Shown here piece after piece: positions 1 to 5,808 of a DNA stretch of 7,636 nt. The first letter of the stretch is position 1. Each line of letters begins with the position of its first letter. Both the position numbers and the translations under genes were made by a program. The notes beneath the pieces are model-generated. The model made no database searches. It had not been told where the DNA came from and saw only the letters and a list, made by a program, of their open reading frames with translations. Source of the stretch: Desulfobacteraceae bacterium (lineage in GTDB: Bacteria > Desulfobacterota > Desulfobacteria > Desulfobacterales > ETH-SRB1); contig DAOWEW010000143.1 in NCBI GenBank assembly GCA_030638305.1, positions 1 through 7,636 of the forward strand, written 5' to 3'.

Positions 1-332
1 CTGATGTGAAGATCATCAACTTTATTCACTTCTTCGTTGTAATGAGGTATCAGTTTCTCCTCGTATTCTATGTAGGATCTGAGCATCGTGGCCCGACTGG
101 TCGGATCATAGGGGTATGGAGCAGGTGTAAAGTTGGGCTCACCTCCCAGTTTACCTATGATCATCCCCAGCCAGTGCATATGCCACATTTCCTCCCTGGT
201 GATAGAAAGGAGGCTCGCACCCAGAGGTGTGTCTTCCCCTTCCATGTAACCATGAACGAGATAGCGTATAATAGCTGCATGCTCATCGGCTATATCTCTG
301 TTTAACATGTCAATCAATGCCTGTTTCTCCAA
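1..332 (-). CDS. Bacterioferritin-like di-iron protein (3' end outside window)
   Basis: Ferritin-like protein expected to oxidise and store ferrous iron in the cytoplasm, which limits Fenton chemistry. The first 110 residues are visible; the C-terminal part lies beyond the left edge. It starts at a TTG (332-330), chosen because a strong AGGAGG (344-339) precedes it by 6 nt and the in-frame product begins MEKQALIDML; no ATG start is suitably placed. Di-iron ligands follow the bacterioferritin pattern: Glu17 in the first helix, then Glu48-Met49-Trp50-His51 (ExxH) in the second helix, and acidic residues around Glu91 that could open the second pair of helices. Met49 lies where the haem-ligating Met52 of E. 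coli bacterioferritin falls, so haem binding is possible but unproven. It follows desulfoferrodoxin by 29 bp and is probably the distal gene of the perR operon. A generic ferritin-like or DPS-like protein is the main alternative. Confidence 0.85.
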   Translation of the reverse strand, partial: MEKQALIDMLNRDIADEHAAIIRYLVHGYMEGEDTPLGASLLSITREEMWHMHWLGMIIGKLGGEPNFTPAPYPYDPTSRATMLRSYIEYEEKLIPHYNEEVNKVDDLHI

Positions 333-361
333 TGGAAACCTCCTAAGCGCTTACTCTGCAA

Positions 362-736
362 TTATGCTTTCCACAACCCGTGCAGATTGCAATACTCACG
401 GGCTGTTACATTTTCTGCCTCAATATCAAATGTTGCTTCCGGTACATCTCCAGGTTTTAAAAACTGACGGTAAGCTTTCCCATCTGCGATAATTTCGATC
501 CATTCAATATAATGTTTCTCCTCCATTGGGTGTGCAACGCTTCCTACCTTTACACTGGCGCCACCTGCCGTCTTTTCCACCACGGGCACATGCTTCTCCT
601 TAGCGGCATCCACAGCGTTCTCTTCACGGAGTACCATGGGCTGTCCACAGCACACAAGCGCTCCAGCCCCTTCGTGGAGGACTTCTACGATGTTACCGCA
701 GATCTTACACTTGTAAATCTGGAGTTTCCTGGTCAT
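362..736 (-). CDS. dfx: Desulfoferrodoxin (two-iron superoxide reductase)
   Basis: Cytoplasmic superoxide reductase that reduces superoxide to hydrogen peroxide without producing O2, using electrons usually supplied by rubredoxin. The 124 residues match the classical two-domain protein almost residue for residue. The N-terminal desulforedoxin-type Fe(SCys)4 centre is Cys10, Cys13, Cys29 and Cys30. The catalytic centre II is His49, His69, His75, Cys116 and His119, and the Glu47-Lys48 pair that gates the active site is present. An AGGAGG at 750-745 precedes the ATG by 8 nt. It lies 33 bp after the peroxiredoxin gene and 29 bp before the ferritin-like gene, all on the same strand. The peroxide it makes is therefore a plausible substrate for the peroxiredoxin encoded just upstream. 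Nothing is missing or truncated. Confidence 0.97.
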   Translation of the reverse strand: MTRKLQIYKCKICGNIVEVLHEGAGALVCCGQPMVLREENAVDAAKEKHVPVVEKTAGGASVKVGSVAHPMEEKHYIEWIEIIADGKAYRQFLKPGDVPEATFDIEAENVTAREYCNLHGLWKA

Positions 737-769
737 AGTTCTTGCCTCCTTTTTAGATTTGTTATTTTA

Positions 770-1474
770 TCAAGAGATCTTTTCAGGTTTCCATACCTTC
801 CATACTTTGCCCGCCAGATCCGGCCCAGGTTTAAGAGTCGGTTTTCCTGGCTGCCATCCGGATGGCATAACCTCTCCTGTTTCACGAACATGCTGATACG
901 CCTGAACCTGACGTATCAGTTCAGCAACATTTCTTCCCACCGGAGGAGTTAGCACCTCCATAGCCAGGATAATGCCATCGGGATCAATAATAAAACGCCC
1001 TCTAATATTTACTCCTGCATCCTCGTCATAAACTCCGTAGAGTTTTCCCACCTTACCCCCTGCGTCGGAAAGCATCGGGTAGAGAACACCTCCCTCTATC
1101 ATTTTGGATAGCTCCTCTTCCTGCCAGATTTTATGACTGAAAACACTATCCACGCTCATTGAAAAGACTTCAATCCCTAATTTTTTGAGTTCTTCATAAT
1201 TGGCGGCAACTGCCGTCAGTTCTGTAGGTCAAACAAAGGTAAAATCCCCGGGATAGAAACAGATCAATACCCATTTGCCCAAATAGTCGGAAAGTTTGAT
1301 CTGTTTAATTTGCCCCTCGTGAAACGCTGGGGCCTGAAAGTCCGGCGCCTTTTTTCCCACTTGTACGCTCATTTTTATTACCTCTTTTTTAGTTGTTTGC
1401 CTGTTTTCATCTGAAGAAGATTCCACAGTTCCCCCAAGGGGTCTTGCGCATCCCACTTCTATCTTTTCACCCAT
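770..1474 (-). CDS. prxU: Selenocysteine-containing peroxiredoxin (AhpC/TSA family), read through an in-frame UGA
   Basis: Thiol/selenol peroxidase that reduces hydrogen peroxide and organic peroxides. The reading frame is open from 1474 to 770 apart from one TGA at 1231-1229. That codon falls exactly at the peroxidatic position of the family motif (PGDFTFV-x-PTEL), where Cys is usual, and homology continues in the same frame on both sides. With Sec inserted the protein is 234 aa. Two starts are credible: ATG 1474 (GGAG at 1486-1483, 8-nt spacing) and ATG 1372 (GAGGT at 1384-1380, 7-nt spacing, product [12 protein letters not shown]). The shorter form (200 aa, Sec48) has the normal family length; the longer form adds 34 residues with one Cys (Cys9) and is shown here. 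The C-terminal VCP motif that normally holds the resolving Cys reads VMP (Met203, or Met169 in the short form). The only other Cys is Cys72, so this is not a typical 2-Cys enzyme. It is the third gene of the perR operon. Confidence 0.93.
1201..1218 (-). promoter_or_regulatory. Candidate bacterial SECIS hairpin
   Basis: Read on the minus strand, CGGC-AGTT-GCCG (1215-1204) forms a 4-bp GC stem with a 4-nt loop whose second base is G. After one A/C mismatch the stem extends by a U-A and a G-C pair to 1218-1201. The loop begins 17 nt after the UGA. Stem, small loop with an early G, and distance all agree with the known bacterial SECIS pattern. A competing fold pairs AACTG with CAGTT around loop ACGG, so the exact structure is uncertain. 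Confidence 0.7.
1229..1231 (-). other. UGA recoded as selenocysteine
   Basis: In-frame TGA in the peroxiredoxin gene between codons for FTFV and PTELTAV. It replaces the peroxidatic Cys codon, and no other stop or frameshift interrupts the gene. A suitable SECIS-like hairpin follows 17 nt later. Placement at the one catalytic Cys is the classical signature of selenocysteine. A sequencing error or a nonsense mutation is the alternative, but neither explains the exact position or the hairpin. Confidence 0.9.
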
Positions 1475-1487
1475 AACATCGGCTCCT

Positions 1488-2753
1488 TTATTGCTTGAGC
1501 TTGGCCTTACATCTCAAACCTTCGGCAAGTTTCTTGACTTCATCCAAAGCTTTGGTCATAGGCGCCCATCCATACCAGTAGGAATAATCGGGATTGGCAT
1601 GAAAAACTCCTTGATATGTCCTCATTCTGTGTTTCATATACATCTTGAAGAGTACCTGTTCGACGTAGGAACCTCCTGTTTGGTAAAAATGTAAAAAGTC
1701 AGGATAGGCATAAGTGTAATGTGCCGGTTTTTTCAAAATACCGTCTTTGTACAGGTCAGCTACAATATTGATGGCTTTTGCCATTAAGCGATCTGCCTTT
1801 TTGATCATCTGATCGCCTTTTTCAAGCTCTCCCCTGGCATATTTTTCAGAATGGCATTTTTTGCAGGTTTTTATCATCTTTTTTCGCTCAATCTGCCAAT
1901 CTTCTTCGGTCAGCCGTGTTAGATCAGCAGCTTTAACGACATCCAGCCGGGCAGTGGGTTTTCCCTCAGGATCTAATACTCCAAGCGCTTTAAGAATTGT
2001 GGTCTGATCTTCTGCCCATTGTTTATCGTTTGGCAGGGGAAGCCTTACACCTAAAAATCCCCAGGCCACTTTGTTGGTATGAGTTCCGTTTGGTAGATGA
2101 CAGAACTGGCAGGTAGGAGCGGCCGCATCTTTGGGTAGTTTTCCCATCTCCTTCATCTGATATCTAACTCCGTGTTTGGAGCTTTCATACATCTCCCACT
2201 GCGGATGGTCAAACCCCATATGGCATGTTTGGCATGCTTTGGGATCCTGTGCCTCTTTTTTAGAAAATGTATGCCGTGTATGACATTCATCGCAGGAATT
2301 TGTTCGGTAGGTATAACCTTTGTCTCGCAATTCCTTTTTCTGAGCTTCTGACTTTACGCCCATATTATGACATCCGCCGCAACCTTTACCGCCTTCCATC
2401 AGTTCATCAGGTTCCATATGTGTAACCGGCAAAGCATTTAAAGACGTCCAGCCCAAATTGTGTTTTCCTTTAGTAAATTGATTAAACTGTTGCTCATGAC
2501 ACTCCGCACAGGTATTCTCGTCAGGCATCTTAGCCAGGTGGGATGTTTTTTTACTCTTGTGCTCGGATCCATGACAGATATTACAGGCAACGTCGTTATT
2601 ACTATGTTTGCTGCTCTCCCAATCCTTAACCAACAGTGGTGTAACAGCCTTATGGCACCCGATGCAAACTTTTCCATCTTTTGCTGAAGCAATGCCTGCC
2701 ATAAATAGCAGCGTCATCATGGAAACGAAAAAAAAGACAAAGAATTTCTTCAT
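1488..2753 (-). CDS. Exported octaheme c-type cytochrome, hydroxylamine oxidoreductase (HAO) family
   Basis: Periplasmic multiheme redox enzyme of 421 aa. A Sec signal peptide (MKKFF, hydrophobic core to about residue 20, likely cleavage after the ASA at 22-24) precedes eight CxxCH haem-attachment motifs at residues 30-34, 57-61, 82-86, 125-129, 154-158, 174-178, 215-219 and 297-301. Eight haems crowded in the N-terminal 300 residues, followed by a haem-free helical C-terminus ending in a Tyr/Trp-rich stretch ([12 protein letters not shown], 389-399), is the layout of the HAO family. Members oxidise hydroxylamine or hydrazine, or in some anaerobes reduce nitrite or hydroxylamine. Direction depends partly on a C-terminal Tyr that cross-links to the catalytic haem; whether Tyr390, Tyr392 or Tyr394 is its equivalent cannot be decided by eye. 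AGGAGG lies 6 nt before the ATG. It sits between perR and the seleno-peroxiredoxin, so a role in peroxide or nitrosative stress is inferred, not shown. Confidence 0.9.
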   Translation of the reverse strand: MKKFFVFFFVSMMTLLFMAGIASAKDGKVCIGCHKAVTPLLVKDWESSKHSNNDVACNICHGSEHKSKKTSHLAKMPDENTCAECHEQQFNQFTKGKHNLGWTSLNALPVTHMEPDELMEGGKGCGGCHNMGVKSEAQKKELRDKGYTYRTNSCDECHTRHTFSKKEAQDPKACQTCHMGFDHPQWEMYESSKHGVRYQMKEMGKLPKDAAAPTCQFCHLPNGTHTNKVAWGFLGVRLPLPNDKQWAEDQTTILKALGVLDPEGKPTARLDVVKAADLTRLTEEDWQIERKKMIKTCKKCHSEKYARGELEKGDQMIKKADRLMAKAINIVADLYKDGILKKPAHYTYAYPDFLHFYQTGGSYVEQVLFKMYMKHRMRTYQGVFHANPDYSYWYGWAPMTKALDEVKKLAEGLRCKAKLKQ

Positions 2754-2793
2754 ACATGACCTCCTTTTTTGTTAATTCACCATTTTAAAATTA

Positions 2794-3255
2794 TTATTTC
2801 TTATCCACACAAGACATCATCCCTTTTTTTAAACACTTCGAGCAGATGCCAATGATATACGGCCTCAACTCCTCAATTTTATGCCCATCTATCATTTTTT
2901 TTCCTGCAAGCGGGCATCCCTCTACATTAACATCATAAACACGATTGCATTTGTGACAGAAGAAGTGATGATGAGGCTTGACTTCGTAGTCAAAATGCAA
3001 TTTTCTCTTTTCAATCGTTATTTCCTGAATAAGACCATAATTCTTTAAAAGTTCTAAGGTGTTATAAACCGTAGCCTTTGAAATCGCAGAAAATTTTTCC
3101 TTTAAACTATAGTAAATTTCCTCTACCGTTGGATGTGTGCGATTCTCATACAGGTATTCCAGAACAGCATGGCGTTGTATTGTTAATGTGTATCCTTTTT
3201 TATTAAGTTCGGCTAATTTTTTTTTTATGCTCATAATATGATATACATCTAACAT
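2794..3255 (-). CDS. perR: PerR-type peroxide-sensing repressor (Fur family)
   Basis: Metal-dependent DNA-binding repressor that loses DNA affinity when iron-bound peroxide oxidises its His ligands. An N-terminal winged helix (about residues 10-85, with SKATVYNTLELL as the recognition-helix region) precedes the dimerisation domain. All five regulatory-metal ligands of B. subtilis PerR have counterparts: His41, Asp89, His95, His97 and Asp108. The structural zinc cysteines are Cys100, Cys103, Cys138 and Cys141. Asp at position 108, where Fur-type sensors usually have Glu, favours PerR over Fur or Zur. The 153-aa form from ATG 3255 is given; ATG 3234 (Met8, MSIKKKL, 146 aa) is a serious alternative because neither start has a clear Shine-Dalgarno and the upstream ATG lies inside the operator. 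It is the first gene of the stress operon, 40 bp before the octaheme cytochrome, and is probably autoregulated. Confidence 0.92.
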   Translation of the reverse strand: MLDVYHIMSIKKKLAELNKKGYTLTIQRHAVLEYLYENRTHPTVEEIYYSLKEKFSAISKATVYNTLELLKNYGLIQEITIEKRKLHFDYEVKPHHHFFCHKCNRVYDVNVEGCPLAGKKMIDGHKIEELRPYIIGICSKCLKKGMMSCVDKK

Positions 3256-3274
3256 TAGAATAATTCCAAGTCAA
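3255..3274 (-). promoter_or_regulatory. PerR/Fur box with overlapping -35-like element
   Basis: Plus-strand TTAGAATAATTCCAA (3255-3269) is a 7-1-7 inverted repeat: the left arm TTAGAAT predicts ATTCTAA and the right arm is ATTCCAA, one mismatch. This is the known PerR/Fur operator architecture. It touches a minus-strand TTGACT (3274-3269, five of six matches to a -35 box). The box would thus occupy the spacer of a promoter firing into perR, although no convincing -10 follows (TTAGAT at 3252-3247 is weak). Position just ahead of a perR gene fits autoregulation of the whole operon. Confidence 0.65.
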
Positions 3275-3351
3275 GAATAGAATTCAATTCAAATCACGCA
3301 AGTTGTAATTTAATGATTTGAAATTAATAGTTGCAAAATATTGTCTTATGG

Positions 3352-3380
3352 TTCATATTGTTCTTATTACATAATATGAA
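3352..3380. promoter_or_regulatory. Inverted repeat, candidate toxin-antitoxin operator
   Basis: Perfect 8-bp arms TTCATATT (3352-3359) and AATATGAA (3373-3380) are offset by 21 bp, two helical turns, just ahead of the toxin-antitoxin genes. The left arm overlaps a weak promoter candidate: TTGCAA at 3331-3336, 17-bp spacer, CATATT at 3354-3359. Autorepression by the antitoxin or toxin-antitoxin complex is usual for such modules, so this is the likely operator. The DNA is very AT-rich, which lowers the weight of the repeat. Confidence 0.5.
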
Positions 3381-3401
3381 TTATAAAAATGGAGTATGAT
3401 T

Positions 3402-3629
3402 ATGCCAACAGCCGTTAAAATATCAGATAATCTTGTAATAAAAGCCAAAGTTAAATCAAAAATATTTAAACGATCTATTGCCGGTCAAATTGAATATTGG
3501 GCAAGCATTGGACAAATAATTGAAGAAAATCCAGATCTGCCATTGCCATTTATTCAGGAAATTCTCGTTGCAAAAGAGCAAATTAAAGCTGGACTTGGAA
3601 CCTCGTATGTTTTCGGAGAAGGCGAATGA
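3402..3629 (+). CDS. ParD-like type II antitoxin
   Basis: Small antitoxin (75 aa) expected to bind and neutralise the toxin encoded next to it and to repress their shared promoter. The N-terminus (MPTAVKISDNLVIKAKVKS) followed by a conserved-looking SIAGQIEYWASIG segment resembles the ParD-like antitoxin family, a ribbon-helix-helix-type fold. The C-terminus ends in a flexible, Gly-rich stretch. Two nearby ATGs exist. The one at 3402 is preferred because GGAG at 3391-3394 is 7 nt away, whereas from the ATG at 3396 it is only 1 nt away; the longer form would add Met-Ile. The stop codon overlaps the toxin start (ATGA, 3626-3629), so the two are translationally coupled. Base composition is more AT-rich than the trp genes beside it, consistent with acquired DNA. 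Confidence 0.82.
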   Translation: MPTAVKISDNLVIKAKVKSKIFKRSIAGQIEYWASIGQIIEENPDLPLPFIQEILVAKEQIKAGLGTSYVFGEGE

Positions 3630-3916
3630 TTAAAATAAATAAAATCATTCAGTCCCCTTTGTTTTCCAAACAGAAAAAAAAGCTACATAAGAACCAAATT
3701 AAAGATTTAGATAAGGCAGTTCGTGAAATAATTCAAGACCCGGAAACAGGAACCATGAAAATTGGTGATCTAAGCGGGGTTCGAGTATATAAATTTAAGT
3801 CCATGCAATCGTTAATTCTTTTGGCATATGAAATTATAGAAAACTCTCTTATTCTTTATACCTTTGGTTCTCATCAAAATTTCTATCAACAACTAAAAAA
3901 ATATATCAATCCTTAA
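3626..3916 (+). CDS. RelE/ParE-superfamily toxin
   Basis: A 96-aa basic protein forming the toxin half of a type II module. The family includes ribosome-dependent mRNA interferases (RelE) and gyrase poisons (ParE); which activity applies cannot be read here. Visible family features are the Lys-rich N-terminal helices (about residues 13-38), the GDLSGVRVYKFK strand region (47-58), a hydrophobic strand LILLAYEI and the C-terminal FGSHQNFYQQLKKY motif. Its ATG overlaps the antitoxin stop by 4 bp. The ORF appears complete, so the module may be functional. It ends 71 bp before trpD with no obvious terminator between, so read-through into trpDCF is possible. Confidence 0.83.
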   Translation: MIKINKIIQSPLFSKQKKKLHKNQIKDLDKAVREIIQDPETGTMKIGDLSGVRVYKFKSMQSLILLAYEIIENSLILYTFGSHQNFYQQLKKYINP

Positions 3917-3930
3917 CCCTTTTCAATTGA

Positions 3931-3959
3931 TTGATAAATCTACATAACCCAGGGATAAG
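3931..3959 (+). promoter_or_regulatory. Candidate sigma-70 promoter for trpDCF
   Basis: TTGATA (3931-3936, five of six to the -35 consensus), an exact 17-bp spacer and GATAAG (3954-3959, four of six to the -10 consensus) lie 28 bp before the trpD start. The 71-bp gap holds no Trp-codon leader peptide or attenuator-like hairpin. This is inferred from consensus match only. Confidence 0.4.
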
Positions 3960-3987
3960 GACTCGGTAAAAAAGGAGAATAGCAATT

Positions 3988-5004
3988 ATGTTTCGGGAAA
4001 ATCTTCAAAAAATTATTCAGAGAAATGATTTGAGCGAAGCTGAAATGTCTCAAATGATTACTGAGATATTTTCAGGTAATGTTACTGACACTCAGATTGC
4101 TGCGTTTATGGCCGCTTTGGCCACCAAAGGCGAAACCTTTGAAGAACTGGCCGGTGCAGCTCGAGCCATGCGCAGAAAAGCTCTGCGCATTCAGGTCTCA
4201 TCCCCTAATGTGGTGGACACATGCGGAACCGGTGGAGACGCTGCTCAAACATTTAATATTTCAACCACAACTGCTTTTGTTGTTGCTGGTTGTGGAGTAA
4301 CGGTAGCCAAACACGGAAATCGCTCTGTGTCAAGCCAATGCGGCAGTGCTGACCTTCTTGAAGTTCTGGGAGTAAAACTGGATACAAATCCGGAAATAGT
4401 GGAAGAAGCAATTCAGGAAATCGGCATTGGCTTTTTATACGCACCCCTTTATCATGGAGCAATGAGATATGCTGCCAAAGCAAGAAAAGAAGTTGGGATT
4501 CGTAGTATTTTCAACATGCTGGGGCCTCTCACAAACCCTGCAGGTGCAAATTGCCAGCTTCTTGGAGTCTATGCACCTCAGTTGACTGAAATGTTTGCCG
4601 ATGCTTTGAGAATGCTCGGCACAAAACACGCATTTGTCGTACATGGACACGACGGGTTGGACGAAATTTCAGTTTGTGCTCCTACACGTATATCTGAACT
4701 CAAAGATAATCTCGTAACTACCTACGATATAACTCCCGAACAATTTTTTGAAACAAGAGCTGATCCAATGGATCTCAAAGGAGGAGATCCTGAAACTAAT
4801 GGTAGAATAGCGAGAAGAATTTTTGAAGGAGAAAAAGGCCCAAAACGCAATGTAGTATTGATAAATGCCTCCGCAGCACTTGTTGCAGCAGGAAAAGCAA
4901 AAGATTTCAGGGAAGGAATAAAGCTTGCTGAAAATTCCATTGACAAAGGAGCGGCTATGGAAAAAATGGAAGAGCTTGTTCGTTTTACACAGGAAAATGG
5001 ATAA
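3988..5004 (+). CDS. trpD: Anthranilate phosphoribosyltransferase
   Basis: Second committed step of tryptophan synthesis: transfers phosphoribosyl from PRPP to anthranilate in the cytoplasm. The length (338 aa) is normal. Family motifs appear in order: the PRPP-binding glycine-rich loop GTGGD (80-84), NISTTTA (90-96), KHGNRSVSS (108-116) followed by CGSAD (118-122), the anthranilate-pocket stretch HGAMRYAAKAR (156-166) with IFNMLGPLTNP (174-184), and DGLDE (222-226), whose Asp225-Glu226 bind magnesium. It is a stand-alone enzyme, not fused to a TrpG glutaminase. A GGAG (3974-3977) precedes the ATG by 10 nt. The stop codon abuts the trpC start. trpE and trpG are not upstream; a toxin-antitoxin module lies there instead. 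Confidence 0.97.
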   Translation: MFRENLQKIIQRNDLSEAEMSQMITEIFSGNVTDTQIAAFMAALATKGETFEELAGAARAMRRKALRIQVSSPNVVDTCGTGGDAAQTFNISTTTAFVVAGCGVTVAKHGNRSVSSQCGSADLLEVLGVKLDTNPEIVEEAIQEIGIGFLYAPLYHGAMRYAAKARKEVGIRSIFNMLGPLTNPAGANCQLLGVYAPQLTEMFADALRMLGTKHAFVVHGHDGLDEISVCAPTRISELKDNLVTTYDITPEQFFETRADPMDLKGGDPETNGRIARRIFEGEKGPKRNVVLINASAALVAAGKAKDFREGIKLAENSIDKGAAMEKMEELVRFTQENG

Positions 5005-5808
5005 ATGGGAAAAGACTTTCTAAAAGCAATAGTTGAACATAAAAAAGAAGAAATTGCAGAGGCAAAAAAACTTATTTCAGAGAGTCAACTGTGTAAGGAT
5101 GCTTTTACTCCTATTAAGAATAACAAAAGACCGTTTATTAAAAAATTCGAGAAGCCAGGTCCTTCAGGAGTTAACATTATTGCGGAAATCAAACGTGCAT
5201 CTCCATCTAAAGGCGCTATTTGTCTAAACCTGAATCCGGCAGCATATGCTCAGGAATATGAAAAGGGTGGAGCGGCGGCTATATCCGTACTCACAGATCA
5301 GCCTTATTTTAAAGGCAGTCTAAATGACCTGAAAAAAGCTCGCGAGTCATCAACCCTGCCGGTACTTCGAAAAGATTTTTTAATCTCTTCATATCAGATT
5401 TACGAGTCTTCAGTTGCAGGAGCAGATGCGGTGCTTCTTATAGCCCGTATTCTTTCGCGCAAACAATTATGTGATTATTTAAAGCTTTGCAACGAACTCA
5501 AACTTGATGCTCTTGTGGAAATACACTCGGAAAAAGATCTTGAAGCGGCAACGCAGGCAAAAGCCAGGCTGATCGGAATTAACAATCGAAATTTAAGTTC
5601 TTTTGAGACCAATATTGATACAGCTATAAAATTGGTATCACTTTTTGAGCCATATCAAATAGCTGTTGCTGCCAGTGGAATACAAAACAGAGATGATATT
5701 GTTAAAAATCAGCAGGCAGGTATCTGGAATTTTCTTATTGGTGAAAGTCTTGTGAGAGCTGAAAACAGCCAGGCATTCCTAAGGTCTCTCATTGTGGGGG
5801 TGGATTAG
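5005..5808 (+). CDS. trpC: Indole-3-glycerol phosphate synthase
   Basis: Cytoplasmic TIM-barrel enzyme that closes and decarboxylates CdRP to indole-3-glycerol phosphate. It is 267 aa, the usual length of the monofunctional enzyme. Catalytic and phosphate-binding motifs are visible: EIKRASPSKG (61-70, with Glu61 and Lys63), LRKDFLI (121-127, Lys123 as general acid), VEIHSE (171-176, Glu172), GINNRNL (191-197) and ASGI (223-226). The segment before FLIGESL reads NQQAGIWN rather than the common AGAD-type sequence, a minor divergence near the C-terminal phosphate site. The ATG directly follows the trpD TAA with no gap, so translation probably depends on coupling; only weak purine-rich SD-like sequence lies inside the end of trpD. 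Confidence 0.97.
   Translation: MGKDFLKAIVEHKKEEIAEAKKLISESQLCKDAFTPIKNNKRPFIKKFEKPGPSGVNIIAEIKRASPSKGAICLNLNPAAYAQEYEKGGAAAISVLTDQPYFKGSLNDLKKARESSTLPVLRKDFLISSYQIYESSVAGADAVLLIARILSRKQLCDYLKLCNELKLDALVEIHSEKDLEAATQAKARLIGINNRNLSSFETNIDTAIKLVSLFEPYQIAVAASGIQNRDDIVKNQQAGIWNFLIGESLVRAENSQAFLRSLIVGVD

Noticed and set aside
6..305. Plus-strand open frames opposite the ferritin-like, desulfoferrodoxin and peroxiredoxin genes (for example 6-305 and 512-952)
   Set aside because: They lie antisense to well-recognised minus-strand genes, resemble no family and have no convincing ribosome-binding sites.
1229..1231. Reading the peroxiredoxin as a pseudogene broken by a premature stop
   Set aside because: The stop is UGA, falls precisely on the catalytic Cys column, is the only interruption, and is followed by a SECIS-like hairpin at the right distance.
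2438..2692. Open frames within the octaheme cytochrome gene on either strand
   Set aside because: The 421-aa frame carries a signal peptide and eight CxxCH motifs; the others are shadows without family features.
3256..3395. A second PerR box or a small RNA in the divergent intergenic region
   Set aside because: Several AT-rich partial palindromes occur (such as around GAATTC at 3290-3295), but none fits the 7-1-7 pattern well and composition alone explains them.
3396..3401. ATG at 3396 as the antitoxin start
   Set aside because: It is only 1 nt from the GGAG, whereas the ATG at 3402 has a normal 7-nt spacing and gives the expected MPTAVKIS N-terminus.
3917..3987. A trp attenuator or T-box leader before trpD
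   Set aside because: The gap is 71 bp and contains no Trp codon run, no leader ORF and no paired hairpins.
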